DNA of 64,000 nt from Microvirga zambiensis WSM3693 (GCF_016735695.1 NZ_JAERQD010000026.1:1-64000); one strand, 5' to 3'; positions 42,283 to 50,727 are shown, counted from the first letter of the stretch. Numbers and translations: made by a program. Notes: generated from the letters alone by a model not told the origin.

Positions 42283-44151
42283 ATGACGCTGGAAGCCCTT
42301 GCCCGGTCCGCTCCGTTGGAGCAACAATCCCCCTGTCAAAAACCCGAGATCCGCATGCGACAGCGTATCTCCCCACGCTATTTCTCTCTCAGCACGCTTC
42401 TGGCGATCAGTTTCGGGGGCTTGATGCTCCTCGCCGTCGGCTCCGTTCTCGTGGTAAGCCTCGGGGGCGCAGGGCGAAACACGGGCGAGCTTCTGGCCGA
42501 TAAGGCCGACCTGATTCTGTCCTCCATCGAGCAGCGCGTCCGGCAACATCTTGGCCACGTCGTGGCCCAAGCCGAGTATCTGAAGACCTCGATTGATCGG
42601 GGGCAGCTCGACATCAAGGATGCCAGAGCGCTCGAAACCGCCCTCAGATCTGCCCTTGCCGCAACACCGCAGGTAACCGGCATCGGCTTCATTCGGGCCA
42701 ACCTGGAGGTCGTGCGGGTGGAGCGACGAGATGGCAGTCTCATCATCGAGGATTGGTCCGGCCCGCCCGAGATCATCAAGCTCTTCGCGGATGTGCGCGC
42801 CGGCAAGGATGCCGGATGGAGGGACCCCGTCTGGAGCCATCCGTTTCAGCAGACAATCATCCCGTTTATCGTCCCCGTGCATCGTGACGGAGACCTCATC
42901 GGACTCCTGGTCCCGGCCATTGAGGTCACCGAGCTCTCCCGATACGTCGCCGAGATCTCCTCGCCCGTGCAGAGAGCATTCATCCTCCACGGCGAGGACG
43001 CGGTGCTGGCTCACCCTGCCCTGGCCAGCAGATCCCCACCAGGGGCACGCGAGCGCCCATTGCCGCTCCTCAGCGAGGTCGACGACGCCGTTCTGCAAGC
43101 GATATGGTCGGCTGAGCGACAACCGCTGAATCTGCCTCTGAGGTCGACGGACCAGGGGCATATCGTTCCATTCTCAGGCGATTACTTCATCTACATGTAC
43201 CGCCGGATCGCAGGGTTCGGTGACAAGCCCTGGATCATTGGCGCCGCTTTGCCCGGTTCAGACGCCGGGCAGGAGGCGGAGCGACTGCAGACGATGGTGC
43301 TGACCGGCTTAGGGCTCCTGCTCGTCTCCGTGCTCAGCGCGATCGCGGTCGGTCGGCGCCTCGCCCATCCGATCCGTGATTTCGTTCGCGTGACAGAAGC
43401 CGTCCGGATGCTCGAGTTCGACCGAGCCCCCGTTCTCTCACGCAGCCGGATCCTGGAACTCGACACAGCGAGCCAGGCGCTAAACGCCATGGTTGCAGCT
43501 CTTCGCTGGTTTGAACTGTATCTGCCCAAACGCCTTGTTCATCGCCTTATCGCGCAGGGGCAGGACGATCTCGCCAACGCCTATGAGCGTGATGTTACCG
43601 TCATGTTCACGGATCTGAGCGGCTTCACACGAATGGCATCGCGGCTGTCCCCTTCCGAAACGGCAAAGTTCCTGAACTCGCACTTCGCTCTGGTCGGCGC
43701 CTGTGTCGAGGCCGAGGGAGGCACGATCGACAAGTACATCGGCGACAGCCTCATGGCGTTTTGGGGGGCACCGGAGGAGCAACCCGACCACGTTGAACGG
43801 GCCTGCCGGGCCGCACGGGCGATCGCCTCCAAGGTTCACGCCGACAACCGAGCCCGATTGGCAAGCGGCCTCGCTCCTCTCCGGGTGAGGATCGGCATCA
43901 GCACGGGCCCTGCTCTCGTGGGGAATATCGGGGCTCCCAGCCGGATGAACTACACGCTCGTCGGTGATGCCGTTAACATCGCGCAGCGCCTGGAGCAGGT
44001 TGGGAAAGACGTCCAAGATGACAGCGACGTGATCACATTGATCACTGAGAGTGTTCACTCTGGCATGGCTGAACCCGGGCAGGCCGTATTCTGGGCCCGA
44101 CGCGAGGTGCGGGAGAGAGATGGCACAATGGGGATCTACCGGCTCACTTAA
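42283..44151 (+). CDS. Membrane class III adenylate/guanylate cyclase
   Basis: A 622-residue protein (a start at 42355 is also possible). A first membrane helix (LLAISFGGLMLLAVGSVLVV) is followed by a ~260-residue periplasmic Cache/CHASE-like sensor, a second helix (TMVLTGLGLLLVSVLSAIAV), and a HAMP-like linker. The catalytic domain has VTVMFTDLSGFTRMASRLSP (metal Asp), YIGDSLMAFWGAP (second Asp) and VRIGISTGPALVGNIGAPSR then MNYTLVGDAVNIAQRLE. This is a complete class III active site, so cAMP (or cGMP) production in response to an outside signal is expected. Confidence 0.92.
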   Translation: MTLEALARSAPLEQQSPCQKPEIRMRQRISPRYFSLSTLLAISFGGLMLLAVGSVLVVSLGGAGRNTGELLADKADLILSSIEQRVRQHLGHVVAQAEYLKTSIDRGQLDIKDARALETALRSALAATPQVTGIGFIRANLEVVRVERRDGSLIIEDWSGPPEIIKLFADVRAGKDAGWRDPVWSHPFQQTIIPFIVPVHRDGDLIGLLVPAIEVTELSRYVAEISSPVQRAFILHGEDAVLAHPALASRSPPGARERPLPLLSEVDDAVLQAIWSAERQPLNLPLRSTDQGHIVPFSGDYFIYMYRRIAGFGDKPWIIGAALPGSDAGQEAERLQTMVLTGLGLLLVSVLSAIAVGRRLAHPIRDFVRVTEAVRMLEFDRAPVLSRSRILELDTASQALNAMVAALRWFELYLPKRLVHRLIAQGQDDLANAYERDVTVMFTDLSGFTRMASRLSPSETAKFLNSHFALVGACVEAEGGTIDKYIGDSLMAFWGAPEEQPDHVERACRAARAIASKVHADNRARLASGLAPLRVRIGISTGPALVGNIGAPSRMNYTLVGDAVNIAQRLEQVGKDVQDDSDVITLITESVHSGMAEPGQAVFWARREVRERDGTMGIYRLT

Positions 44152-44253
44152 GCATCACTTTAGCCCTATTAGACCCGCAAACACCTAGGCCCTGAATCGG
44201 CTTGCCGTGCGCTCGCGCTTTACAGTCTGGATCGCGAAAGCTGGATCCATCTG

Positions 44254-44299
44254 TTGATATATTTTCACAATCATTAGGCCAAAAACAATATATTGGACC
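44254..44299 (+). promoter_or_regulatory. 46-bp regulatory element, copy 4 (leader and membrane protein)
   Basis: Reads TTGATATATTTTCACAATCA, then TTAGGCCAAAAAC and AATATATTGGACC. One dyad position (the first C of CCAAT) is A here. It lies 51 bases before the leader ATG at 44351. The leader region also shares a ~22-base stretch with the one after copy 2. Confidence 0.75.
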
Positions 44300-44350
44300 G
44301 GGAATTTGTCCCCGTCTATTCCTCTCCATGCCTTTGCACAGGATGGATTG

Positions 44351-44431
44351 ATGTCCATAACCACGAGCACCGTCACCTTGGATCCGGTCGTGACCATTAC
44401 CACGAGAGAGGCGGATGGCCATGGATCTTAA
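44351..44431 (+). CDS. 26-codon leader peptide
   Basis: MSITTSTVTLDPVVTITTRE then ADGHGS. An AGGA ribosome binding site lies 7 bases before the ATG. The stretch CACAGGATGGATTGATGTCC is repeated, with one change, before the HWE kinase start at 34287. The leader stop lies inside the next gene (17-base overlap with the ATG at 44415), so coupling of translation is likely. The Thr-rich content might allow attenuation, but no hairpins were seen to support that. Confidence 0.5.
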   Translation: MSITTSTVTLDPVVTITTREADGHGS

Positions 44432-44915
44432 CCCGCAATGGATCACCCTCATTTCGGCCTCGACGGCAATGATCGCGTCGATCGCTGGGCCATTCGTCAA
44501 CACGCGGATCGCCAAGTTCGAGTTCAAGGCCAACGTGCTGTCGGTCAATCGCCAGAAATGGATCGACGCAATGCGGGACCTTGTGGCGAGCCTTAACTCG
44601 CAGCTTCTGATCGCGGCCGCGTTCCGCCAGACGCTGGAGGAGCCGACGGGTCTCATCATCGCACGGGATCCCGAGCTTTCCAGGCGCGTGGAGAACTTGT
44701 TGCGGACCGTTTCCAAGATCGAGCTCATGCTCAACCCGCTCGAGCAGGACCATCAGCAGCTCAATACCTTGATGAAGGAGGGGATCGACCAGCTTCGCTC
44801 TCCATTGCTGGACGATGGCGTCGAGGACCGCATCGAGGCCATCAGCCGCGATATCACACAAGTCCTGCAAGGTATCCTTAAGCACGAATGGATTCGTGTG
44901 AAGCGCGGCGAGTAG
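44415..44915 (+). CDS. Membrane-anchored helical protein
   Basis: A 166-residue protein. An N-terminal hydrophobic stretch (WITLISASTAMIASIAGPFV) is followed by a soluble, mostly helical domain with VNRQKWIDAMRDLVASLNSQ and VSKIELMLNPLEQDHQQLNT. The RQKWIxxLRxxxA-type motif after the membrane helix is seen in phage- and plasmid-associated proteins of unknown function. It follows copy 4 of the 46-bp element and the leader peptide. No function is known. Confidence 0.75.
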   Translation: MAMDLNPQWITLISASTAMIASIAGPFVNTRIAKFEFKANVLSVNRQKWIDAMRDLVASLNSQLLIAAAFRQTLEEPTGLIIARDPELSRRVENLLRTVSKIELMLNPLEQDHQQLNTLMKEGIDQLRSPLLDDGVEDRIEAISRDITQVLQGILKHEWIRVKRGE

Positions 44916-45065
44916 CCGTAAAGTCGCGGGTCGCCTTCACCGCGTATCTGGGCAGCGGCATAGGAGCCCGGATCACGCCGGCGATGCGGCAATGGGTTTT
45001 CATTTTTTGCTCAATCCCCAAAAGGCCGGGTGGGGCACGGACAGGTATTCGGAATGCAATTGTTC

Positions 45066-45470
45066 ATGAGGCGACATCGCGAGGATGCTAATCCATCCAT
45101 CCGCTCTCCCAAGACTGGCTGGCGCGTTGGATTTCTCGTCTGCTCCATGATCGCCTCACTGGTTGCAGGGCCTCCTGTCTTTGCCGACGAATTCGATCCC
45201 CTCGTCGTCTATGAGGAAGCAAGGACTCTGAACGACCAATGGCAGGCTTGCGCCGCCTCGTTCGTTAGAGACAGGATCCATTTGCGGCAGGATTCAGAGG
45301 TTCTTGCAATGGCTGCCTTTGAGCGCTGCCAGACACGGGAGGATAGGCTAAGCAGCTTTCTGGTTGGGAGAATTGGGAGAACAGGAGCAGGCAACGTGAT
45401 GGCGCTGCTGCTCGAAAAGTACCGAGTGGGTCTGTCTGCCGCCGTCACGGAACTGCGCACTCGCCGCTAG
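45066..45470 (+). CDS. Secreted hypothetical protein
   Basis: About 134 residues from the ATG at 45066. The signal peptide WRVGFLVCSMIASLVAGPPV ends FADE. The mature part is helical with three Cys (WQACAASFVRDRIHLRQDSE, FERCQTREDRLSSFL). It could form one or more disulphides in the periplasm. The upstream in-frame ATG codons at 45030 and 45057 are possible but give a poorer signal peptide. The family is not recognised. Confidence 0.6.
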   Translation: MRRHREDANPSIRSPKTGWRVGFLVCSMIASLVAGPPVFADEFDPLVVYEEARTLNDQWQACAASFVRDRIHLRQDSEVLAMAAFERCQTREDRLSSFLVGRIGRTGAGNVMALLLEKYRVGLSAAVTELRTRR

Positions 45471-45532
45471 AGCATCGGGCATACAGAGGAGTCCACTTTT
45501 TGCTGACGCGGATCGCCAGCTCCGCACGATGG

Positions 45533-45772
45533 CTAGACCCGCTCCGTCGCCCGCCTGAGAGCGTCCATTCCTTCCGGCGTGATGGCATAGAGAGCAGGTC
45601 CGTTCAGGTCGGATGAACTCGCGCCTTCACTTGGAGTTCGTGCGCACCAGCCTCTCTTGAGACACAGGCCCAAAGGTCCCCTGATGACAGTCCTGGGGCC
45701 GCGGGCAAGTTCTCTCAAAAACTCTATTTCGTTGTCGCGCGGATCACGACAGGGCTTTTTCCGCTGATACAT
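45533..45772 (-). CDS. Small winged-helix-like protein
   Basis: A 79-residue protein, MYQRKKPCRDPRDNEIEFLR then a middle with two Cys and the ending ALYAITPEGMDALRRA. The last piece is the wing strand and helix usual for winged-helix proteins (LTxxGxxAL). It may be a divergent DNA-binding protein. An ATG at 45805 would add 11 residues. No ligand or partner is evident. Confidence 0.5.
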   Translation of the reverse strand: MYQRKKPCRDPRDNEIEFLRELARGPRTVIRGPLGLCLKRGWCARTPSEGASSSDLNGPALYAITPEGMDALRRATERV

Positions 45773-45871
45773 CGAAGACCTTTTGGATTGCGGGAATGAC
45801 AGCACTATGATGCTTAGTGGGCCAAGTCACTTCCTGAACCTATCAGCAAAATTTTGAGCGTGACAAAACGA

Positions 45872-47068
45872 TCAGCGGAGACTGAACAAGTTAGCGGCAC
45901 TTTTTACCGTCTGTGATGCTCCCGCCGTCATGATCCCGAACTGCTCACCGACGCCAATCTTCCCATCCGTAATTGTCTGCCCGGACACGAGTCGCTCGCC
46001 AAGCAGCCTGACCACCTCAGGACGTTCCGCGAACTTGCCATGGTTGAGGGGATCGCCGCTCTTGAGGGCTGTCAGATCAAGGACCGTTACACCGGCCTTC
46101 TCCAGTTCGGACCGATAGGGCTCGGCCGCCGGGTTGATCTGGCCGAGCCGATCGACATCGCCGCCAATATAGCGCGACAGCCCAAGGGCTTGGTCGTCCT
46201 GGGATACGAAGAGCGTGAGCTTCGGGCGGGACGGACCCAATTCCTGCGACTGACGGCGAAAGACATCGATGTCGAGATCCGGCGACGCCAGAATCACGTT
46301 CCTGATCTTTGGCGCGACGCGGCCGCCCCGGATCGCCATCTGACGCAGGGCCTCGGTCACCAGCCAGCTTCCCATCGAGTGGGCCATGATCGTGACATCA
46401 CCGACGGACGGATCCTGAGCGGCACGCCGCAGAACCTCTTCGAGCTGCGTCCGGGAATAGTTTGTGCTTTCCCGGTCATAGGCATAATCGAGGGCATTGG
46501 CCCGCGAGGGCCAGGTGAACAGGATTGGCGCGACATCAGCGTGGGAGTCGTGCACGATCTGAGCGAAGCGGTACACCGCGTCTTCATAGCGGTTGTTGAA
46601 TCCATGCACGAAGATCAGGACGCGACGGCTGCGCGGGAGATGCTGCTTCAACCATCCACGAACCTCGCCGAGGTCGGCCAGGTTCCTGACCTTTGTCGTC
46701 GCGAACTCTGTCGAAGGATCTGGAGGCAGGCGCTTCGGCCATTGCACCTGTCCGACCTGCCGGTTCCCCTCCGGAGGGATGGAGACCGTGATCTCGGTCG
46801 TGTACAATCCCTGACCACGCTCTCCAGAAAACAGAACCGCTGGATCCGACGCTGGCGCCCGCGTGGTCGCGACAAGAAGGTTCACTTGTGAGGCGCCTGG
46901 AATGGTTGCCGGAACCGGCGCCAGAACCCCTTTGGGCAAGCCCGCGCATCCCATCACACCCATGCAAAGGGCAATGATGGCGGCAAGGCGCAGGGTTTGC
47001 TGCAGGACGCCTGGCGTTGGGAACGCCCCTGAGGCTTTGACCATCGGTGTCATTATCTGCTGTTTCAA
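45872..47068 (-). CDS. DUF900 alpha/beta-hydrolase lipoprotein
   Basis: A 398-residue protein. The N-terminal segment LAAIIALCMGVMGCAGLPKG has a lipobox, so it is probably lipid-anchored in the envelope. The hydrolase core has VNLLVATTRAPASDPAVLFS, the oxyanion strand VLIFVHGFNNRYEDAVYRFA, the nucleophile elbow IMAHSMGSW (Ser), an Asp region (LASPDLDIDVF) and a late His (NHGKFAERPEV). DUF900 proteins are esterase/lipase-like, with substrates mostly unknown. It is a single gene. Confidence 0.9.
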   Translation of the reverse strand: MKQQIMTPMVKASGAFPTPGVLQQTLRLAAIIALCMGVMGCAGLPKGVLAPVPATIPGASQVNLLVATTRAPASDPAVLFSGERGQGLYTTEITVSIPPEGNRQVGQVQWPKRLPPDPSTEFATTKVRNLADLGEVRGWLKQHLPRSRRVLIFVHGFNNRYEDAVYRFAQIVHDSHADVAPILFTWPSRANALDYAYDRESTNYSRTQLEEVLRRAAQDPSVGDVTIMAHSMGSWLVTEALRQMAIRGGRVAPKIRNVILASPDLDIDVFRRQSQELGPSRPKLTLFVSQDDQALGLSRYIGGDVDRLGQINPAAEPYRSELEKAGVTVLDLTALKSGDPLNHGKFAERPEVVRLLGERLVSGQTITDGKIGVGEQFGIMTAGASQTVKSAANLFSLR

Positions 47069-47092
47069 ATGATCAGGTTACGCGGGCGTGTC

Positions 47093-47356
47093 TTAGTTCA
47101 GGCACGAGGTTAATCTACTCGCCAGGTCCGACTGCACTGATCCCCCGAGAGGAAGTGACAGGAGAGACTTTCCTGCACCGTCTGCAACAACCAAGCTCCA
47201 GCCGATCAAGTCATGCTCCAGCGATGGATCTTCCTGCCGCAGTTCCTGAATCGCCCGGAGAGCCTCAGCATGCGCCATCGCGAGGTCTGTGACCTCAATG
47301 CCGTATGAATCGGCTAAGAGTTCCTGGTCATTTACAAGATGGAAATAGCAGCGCAC
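47093..47356 (-). CDS. DUF6894-family protein
   Basis: An 87-residue protein from a GTG start that gives VRCYFHLVNDQELLADSYGI, the standard DUF6894 opening. It continues GIEVTDLAMAHAEALRAIQE and LIGWSLVVADGAGKSLLSLP. The frame is open further upstream, but the GTG matches the family start and has AGGATC before it. It is the intact relative of the frameshifted gene at 7968. Function unknown. Confidence 0.75.
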   Translation of the reverse strand: MRCYFHLVNDQELLADSYGIEVTDLAMAHAEALRAIQELRQEDPSLEHDLIGWSLVVADGAGKSLLSLPLGGSVQSDLASRLTSCLN

Positions 47357-47524
47357 GGACTGATCCTGGCAATCGGCTAATTGGGCTGTGCTTGAAGAAG
47401 CAAAGTCGCTTGGTTCTGAGACTGAAGCCGAACACGGAAAAAACAAGCATTCGGCCTGGAATATGCAAGCCGGGTGCAACGGTCGGCTCAGCGACGGGCG
47501 CCGCTCCTGCTGCACGTGAGTCGT

Positions 47525-48205
47525 TCAGTAGGTGCTGAACCTGTAGTTCAGGCCGGCGCGGATCACGCCGATCTCGGTCTCGTCACTGCCCGCGATGACG
47601 GGAAGGTCGTCGTCATCCTGCTCGAGATTGACGTACAGACCTTCGACCTTGGCAGTCAGGTTGTCGGTGAAGGCGTACTCGACACCGGTACCGAGGGTCC
47701 AGCCGACACTCGTGTCATCCGACTTGCCGAGGTCATTGCTGATCTTGCCATAAGCCAGGCCACCGGTGGCGTAGACCAGAGCGCGATCGAACGCGTAACC
47801 TGCGCGGGCGCGCACGGTGCCGAACCAGTTCTCATCATCGTCGTCGCTGTCGAGGCCGGGGATGCTGGTGTCGCCCCCGATGTCGGCGTACTGGATGTCC
47901 GTCTCGAGACCGAGGACGAAGGAGCCGATCTGGTAGTTGTAGCCGATCTGACCACCGCCGACGAAGCCACCCTCGTCGTCGACTTCGTACGTCGCTCCGT
48001 TGATCACCACATCATCGTCATTGGCGTTCCAACCGTAGCCGGCATTCACACCAACGTAGAAGCCGGTCCAGGTGAAGACCGGAACAGCCGCCACGGCCGG
48101 AGCCGGAGGAGCCATGCGGCCCGGCAGGTCGGCCGCGTGAGCCGCGGTTCCGAGGGTGCCCGCAACAGCCAGGGCGGCGAGGTGAGCGTTGGGTCCCCGT
48201 CTCAT
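47525..48205 (-). CDS. Omp25/Opa-like outer-membrane beta-barrel protein
   Basis: A 226-residue protein. A short signal peptide ends AAHAADLP, then VFTWTGFYVGVNAGYGWN starts an 8-stranded barrel of the Omp25/OmpA-like porin family. Strands include GGFVGGGQIGYNYQIGSFVL, NWFGTVRARAGYAF, VYATGGLAYGK, and the final GVIRAGLNYRFSTY with its C-terminal aromatic. The Asp-rich loop (LDSDDDDEN) may bind divalent metal. Copy 5 of the 46-bp element lies 102 bases upstream, so it probably belongs to the same regulon. Confidence 0.92.
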   Translation of the reverse strand: MRRGPNAHLAALAVAGTLGTAAHAADLPGRMAPPAPAVAAVPVFTWTGFYVGVNAGYGWNANDDDVVINGATYEVDDEGGFVGGGQIGYNYQIGSFVLGLETDIQYADIGGDTSIPGLDSDDDDENWFGTVRARAGYAFDRALVYATGGLAYGKISNDLGKSDDTSVGWTLGTGVEYAFTDNLTAKVEGLYVNLEQDDDDLPVIAGSDETEIGVIRAGLNYRFSTY

Positions 48206-48307
48206 TTCTTATCCTTTCAGTGAGATGGACTGACATCAGGAGGTGCGGGTGCGCTGGGCATCGACCTCATTCAGATGCCAGGCAAACTTCGCCGCAAACG
48301 CTATTCG

Positions 48308-48353
48308 GGTCCAATATATTGTTTTTCACCTTACGATTGGGAAATGACATCAA
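48308..48353 (-). promoter_or_regulatory. 46-bp regulatory element, copy 5 (porin)
   Basis: On the minus strand it reads TTGATGTCATTTCCCAATCG, then TAAGGTGAAAAAC and AATATATTGGACC. The CCAAT/ATTGG dyad is intact. It is the only copy on the minus strand, and the porin it precedes is also on the minus strand, so the orientation rule holds. Confidence 0.75.
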
Positions 48354-48357
48354 TGAT

Positions 48358-48420
48358 TCAGACCTTGCTGATCGCCAGCATGAGGGCCATGCCATAGAGA
48401 AAGGCGATCTGAGAGAACAT
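48358..48420 (-). CDS. Possible 20-residue microprotein
   Basis: MFSQIAFLYGMALMLAISKV, a short hydrophobic helix ending 4 bases before copy 5 of the 46-bp element. There is no good ribosome binding site. It may be chance. Confidence 0.25.
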   Translation of the reverse strand: MFSQIAFLYGMALMLAISKV

Positions 48421-48772
48421 TTCGTATATTTCGGTCGTCAGGATACGCTTGAACGACCGAACAGGCGGTTGGTCTCTGCTCTTAAATTGTCAATGGCCCG
48501 CGGTGAGAGATCACAACAGAGGCGTCGGTGGCGTAGCAACCATCCGGCGATGCCCGAATGACCGCTAATGGCACGGGGCTGACCTTAGCCTTACTTCCGC
48601 ACTACTGGGATGAGCGGACCTTCGCACCGATATCCGCTACTACTCAGGTTGACCCGATGCAGAAGTTGGGGGGCCGTCACTTATTTCCGCCGACACGGCG
48701 GTGAAGGTGTCCAATCCCAACCTCAAGCGGTAGGGATGCTGCTGAACCTAGGATGTTGTCCATGGTACGGCG
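48421..48772. other. Intergenic with part of a dispersed repeat
   Basis: No gene is recognised. Positions 48594-48623 read ACTTCCGCACTACTGGGATG then AGCGGACCTT, which recurs with small changes at 56479-56509. The rest shows nothing clear. Confidence 0.4.
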
Positions 48773-49177
48773 TCAGGATGTTCTTAAACCCTCATCGCTA
48801 TCTTCATAAAGTTCCAGGGGCATCCCGTCAGGGTCGGCGAAGAAGGTGAAACGCTGCTGTGTGTGCTCGTCGATGCGGATCGGCTCGACGACGATCCCAA
48901 ATTCTTCCAGACGTGCAATGATCGGCTCCAGGGATTGCACACGGAAGGCGAGGTGGCGCAGGCCGCGGGCCTCCGGTCGGGACGGGCGGGGCGGCGGGTC
49001 TGGAAACGAGAAAAGCTCAATTTGGGCCGAGCCGATCTGAAGATCGCACTTCCAGGATTGCCGCTCTGCGCGCCAGATCTCGCGAATGACCGGGAGTCTC
49101 AGGATCTGAGAATAGAACTGCTTCGAGCGCTCGTAATCCGAGCAGATGATCGCGACATGGTGAATGGCGTTCAGCAT
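48773..49177 (-). CDS. YaeR-like VOC-family protein (glyoxalase superfamily)
   Basis: A 134-residue protein highly similar in pattern to E. coli YaeR. It has AIHHVAIICSDYERSKQFYS, ERQSWKCDLQIGSAQIELFS, FPDPPPRPSRPEARGLRHLA and TQQRFTFFADPDGMPLELYE. The His and Glu residues of the four-ligand metal site (HHVAII, IELFSF, LRHLAF, LELYE) are all present. YaeR-type proteins are glyoxalase-fold enzymes of uncertain substrate. The ATG has GAGG upstream. Confidence 0.9.
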   Translation of the reverse strand: MLNAIHHVAIICSDYERSKQFYSQILRLPVIREIWRAERQSWKCDLQIGSAQIELFSFPDPPPRPSRPEARGLRHLAFRVQSLEPIIARLEEFGIVVEPIRIDEHTQQRFTFFADPDGMPLELYEDSDEGLRTS

Positions 49178-49244
49178 GAATACCTCGGATGCGTGGCTGT
49201 CGATCAGTGAAGTGGGGACATGGCCTCATGCTTGTCGCACGAGC

Positions 49245-50372
49245 CTATCCCGCGACCGCTTTCGCAACCGGCCGGGACTTTACCTTCTTCTCGTCATCCT
49301 GAGGAGCGGGCGGTGCGCCGACCGACTGCCGTTCGATCAGTTCCGTGGCAAGCACCAGTCGCTTCGGCGCCCCGACTGCTCCGGTGATGCGCTTGATCAG
49401 GATCTGCGCGCTCTCGACGCCGAGATTGTAGACCGGCTGTGAGATGACCGTGATTGGCGGACTTGTTACGCTGGTCCAGTCTGCATCGTGGAAGGCGATG
49501 AGAGAAAGATCGGCGGGGATTGACATGCCCAGGTTGCGGATGACTTTGAATACCTCAAGCCCGACCACGTTGTCCGATGCCAGGATGGCAGTCGGACGAT
49601 GTGGCATCGAGAGAAGATCGGCGATGATTCGCCCCGAAGCTCCCTGACGCGATGCTCCCAGGCGGATATATTGCTCGGGATGTTTGATCCCCACCGCGGC
49701 GGACGCTGCCAGAAAACCGTTGATGCGATCCATCACGGTTGTCAAGCTGATCTGCTGAGGTCCCCTGTAGATCGGATCATCGGAAGCCGTCGCCGTGATG
49801 TAGGCGATCCGCCTGTGTCCTGCCTCGATCAGCATGCGCGTGGCCAGTGCGGCTGCGGCCTTGTCGTCCGTGATGACGCTGTCGACCTTCAGCTTTGGAA
49901 TGGCGCGGTCCAGCAGAACGAGGGCCCTGCCTGATCTCTGCACAGCTTCCAGATGCTGGATATCGGACATAGATGCAGGTGTGATGATCAGGCCGTCAAC
50001 CCGCTTGCCGAGAAGCACCTGGACTGCGGCCTGCTCCCTGCCGACCTCTTCCCCGGAATTGGCCAGGATGACGTCGAACCCTGCGGCGCTCGCCACTTCG
50101 CTGATGCCACGGACGGCCTGCCCGAAATAAGGGTTCTCGATGTCACCGACGATAACACCGATTGTTCGCGAGCGGCCCGTCGTCATGCTGCGGGCGAGTT
50201 CATTCGGCTGATAGCCCAGAACACGCGCCGCATTAAGAACCTTTTCCTTCATCTCTGGGCTAGCCGTTCCGTAGCTGCCCAGCACCCTGGCGGCCGTAGC
50301 CTTGGAGACGCCCGCCTCACGGGCGACGTCTTGGAGGGTGACCAACCGCTTCTGGACTATTTTGTTGCTCAT
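49245..50372 (-). CDS. LacI-family repressor
   Basis: A 375-residue protein from the ATG at 50372 (an upstream TTG is less likely). The helix-turn-helix and hinge read VTLQDVAREAGVSKATAARV then LGYQPNELARSMTTGRSRTI. The periplasmic-binding-like effector domain follows (IGVIVGDIENPYFGQAVRGI, ILASDNVVGLEVFKVIRNLG). It is divergent from a catabolic gene set. Two palindromes in the shared intergenic region (50430-50465) are its likely operators, so it probably represses that operon until a substrate-derived ligand binds. Confidence 0.94.
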   Translation of the reverse strand: MSNKIVQKRLVTLQDVAREAGVSKATAARVLGSYGTASPEMKEKVLNAARVLGYQPNELARSMTTGRSRTIGVIVGDIENPYFGQAVRGISEVASAAGFDVILANSGEEVGREQAAVQVLLGKRVDGLIITPASMSDIQHLEAVQRSGRALVLLDRAIPKLKVDSVITDDKAAAALATRMLIEAGHRRIAYITATASDDPIYRGPQQISLTTVMDRINGFLAASAAVGIKHPEQYIRLGASRQGASGRIIADLLSMPHRPTAILASDNVVGLEVFKVIRNLGMSIPADLSLIAFHDADWTSVTSPPITVISQPVYNLGVESAQILIKRITGAVGAPKRLVLATELIERQSVGAPPAPQDDEKKVKSRPVAKAVAG

Positions 50373-50421
50373 GGACGCCGACCTAAGAGGCAATCTGTTG
50401 AATCGTCAAGCAGAGCGCCTG

Positions 50422-50465
50422 TTGACAAATGAGACCGGTCTCAAATAGCATTGAAACCGGTCTCA
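50422..50465 (+). promoter_or_regulatory. Promoter with double LacI-type operator
   Basis: A -35 TTGACA (50422-50427) and a -10-like TAGCAT (50446-50451) are separated by 18 bases. The perfect palindrome TGAGACCGGTCTCA (50430-50443) fills the spacer. A second, TGAAACCGGTCTCA (50452-50465), begins right after the -10. The centres are 22 bases apart, two helical turns. The central CG and overall symmetry are typical of LacI-family operators, and repression by the adjacent LacI protein is expected. Confidence 0.85.
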
Positions 50466-50727
50466 TACTACCAGTTTGTCTAGTTCATCGGAAATGGAAA
50501 CCCAGATGAGTGTGGATCAAGGTCGTAACGTGAGTACAGGACAGAGCGGCCGTGACGCTGGTGCCAGAGCGGTATGGCGGCTTCAGCATGGCCGTGCGTT
50601 TTCCCTCGCACCCGGGCGGCTTGCCGCGTCAATGGGGCTTCTGACCGCCTCCAGCCGCCAATTCGCTCAGCGCTACGCAGCAGCCGTGCTGTTTGGCTCG
50701 TTCTCCCTCTGCAAAGGTGCATGATCC
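50466..50727 (+). other. 5' leader of the LacI-controlled operon
   Basis: A plus-strand frame from 50476 to 50724 could encode 82 residues, ending 3 bases before the oxidoreductase start. The sequence is not protein-like and no domain is seen. It is more likely an untranslated leader. No riboswitch fold was recognised. Confidence 0.3.

Noticed and set aside
29068-48353. The five 46-bp copies as a CRISPR array or IS ends
   Set aside because: The copies are kilobases apart, separated by different genes, with no regular spacers, no flanking target duplications and no transposase.
48220-48561. 113-codon plus-strand frame between the porin and VOC genes
   Set aside because: Spans copy 5 of the 46-bp element, has no domain and is not protein-like.
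50476-50724. 82-codon frame after the LacI operators
   Set aside because: Sequence is not protein-like and has no ribosome binding site; treated as an untranslated leader.
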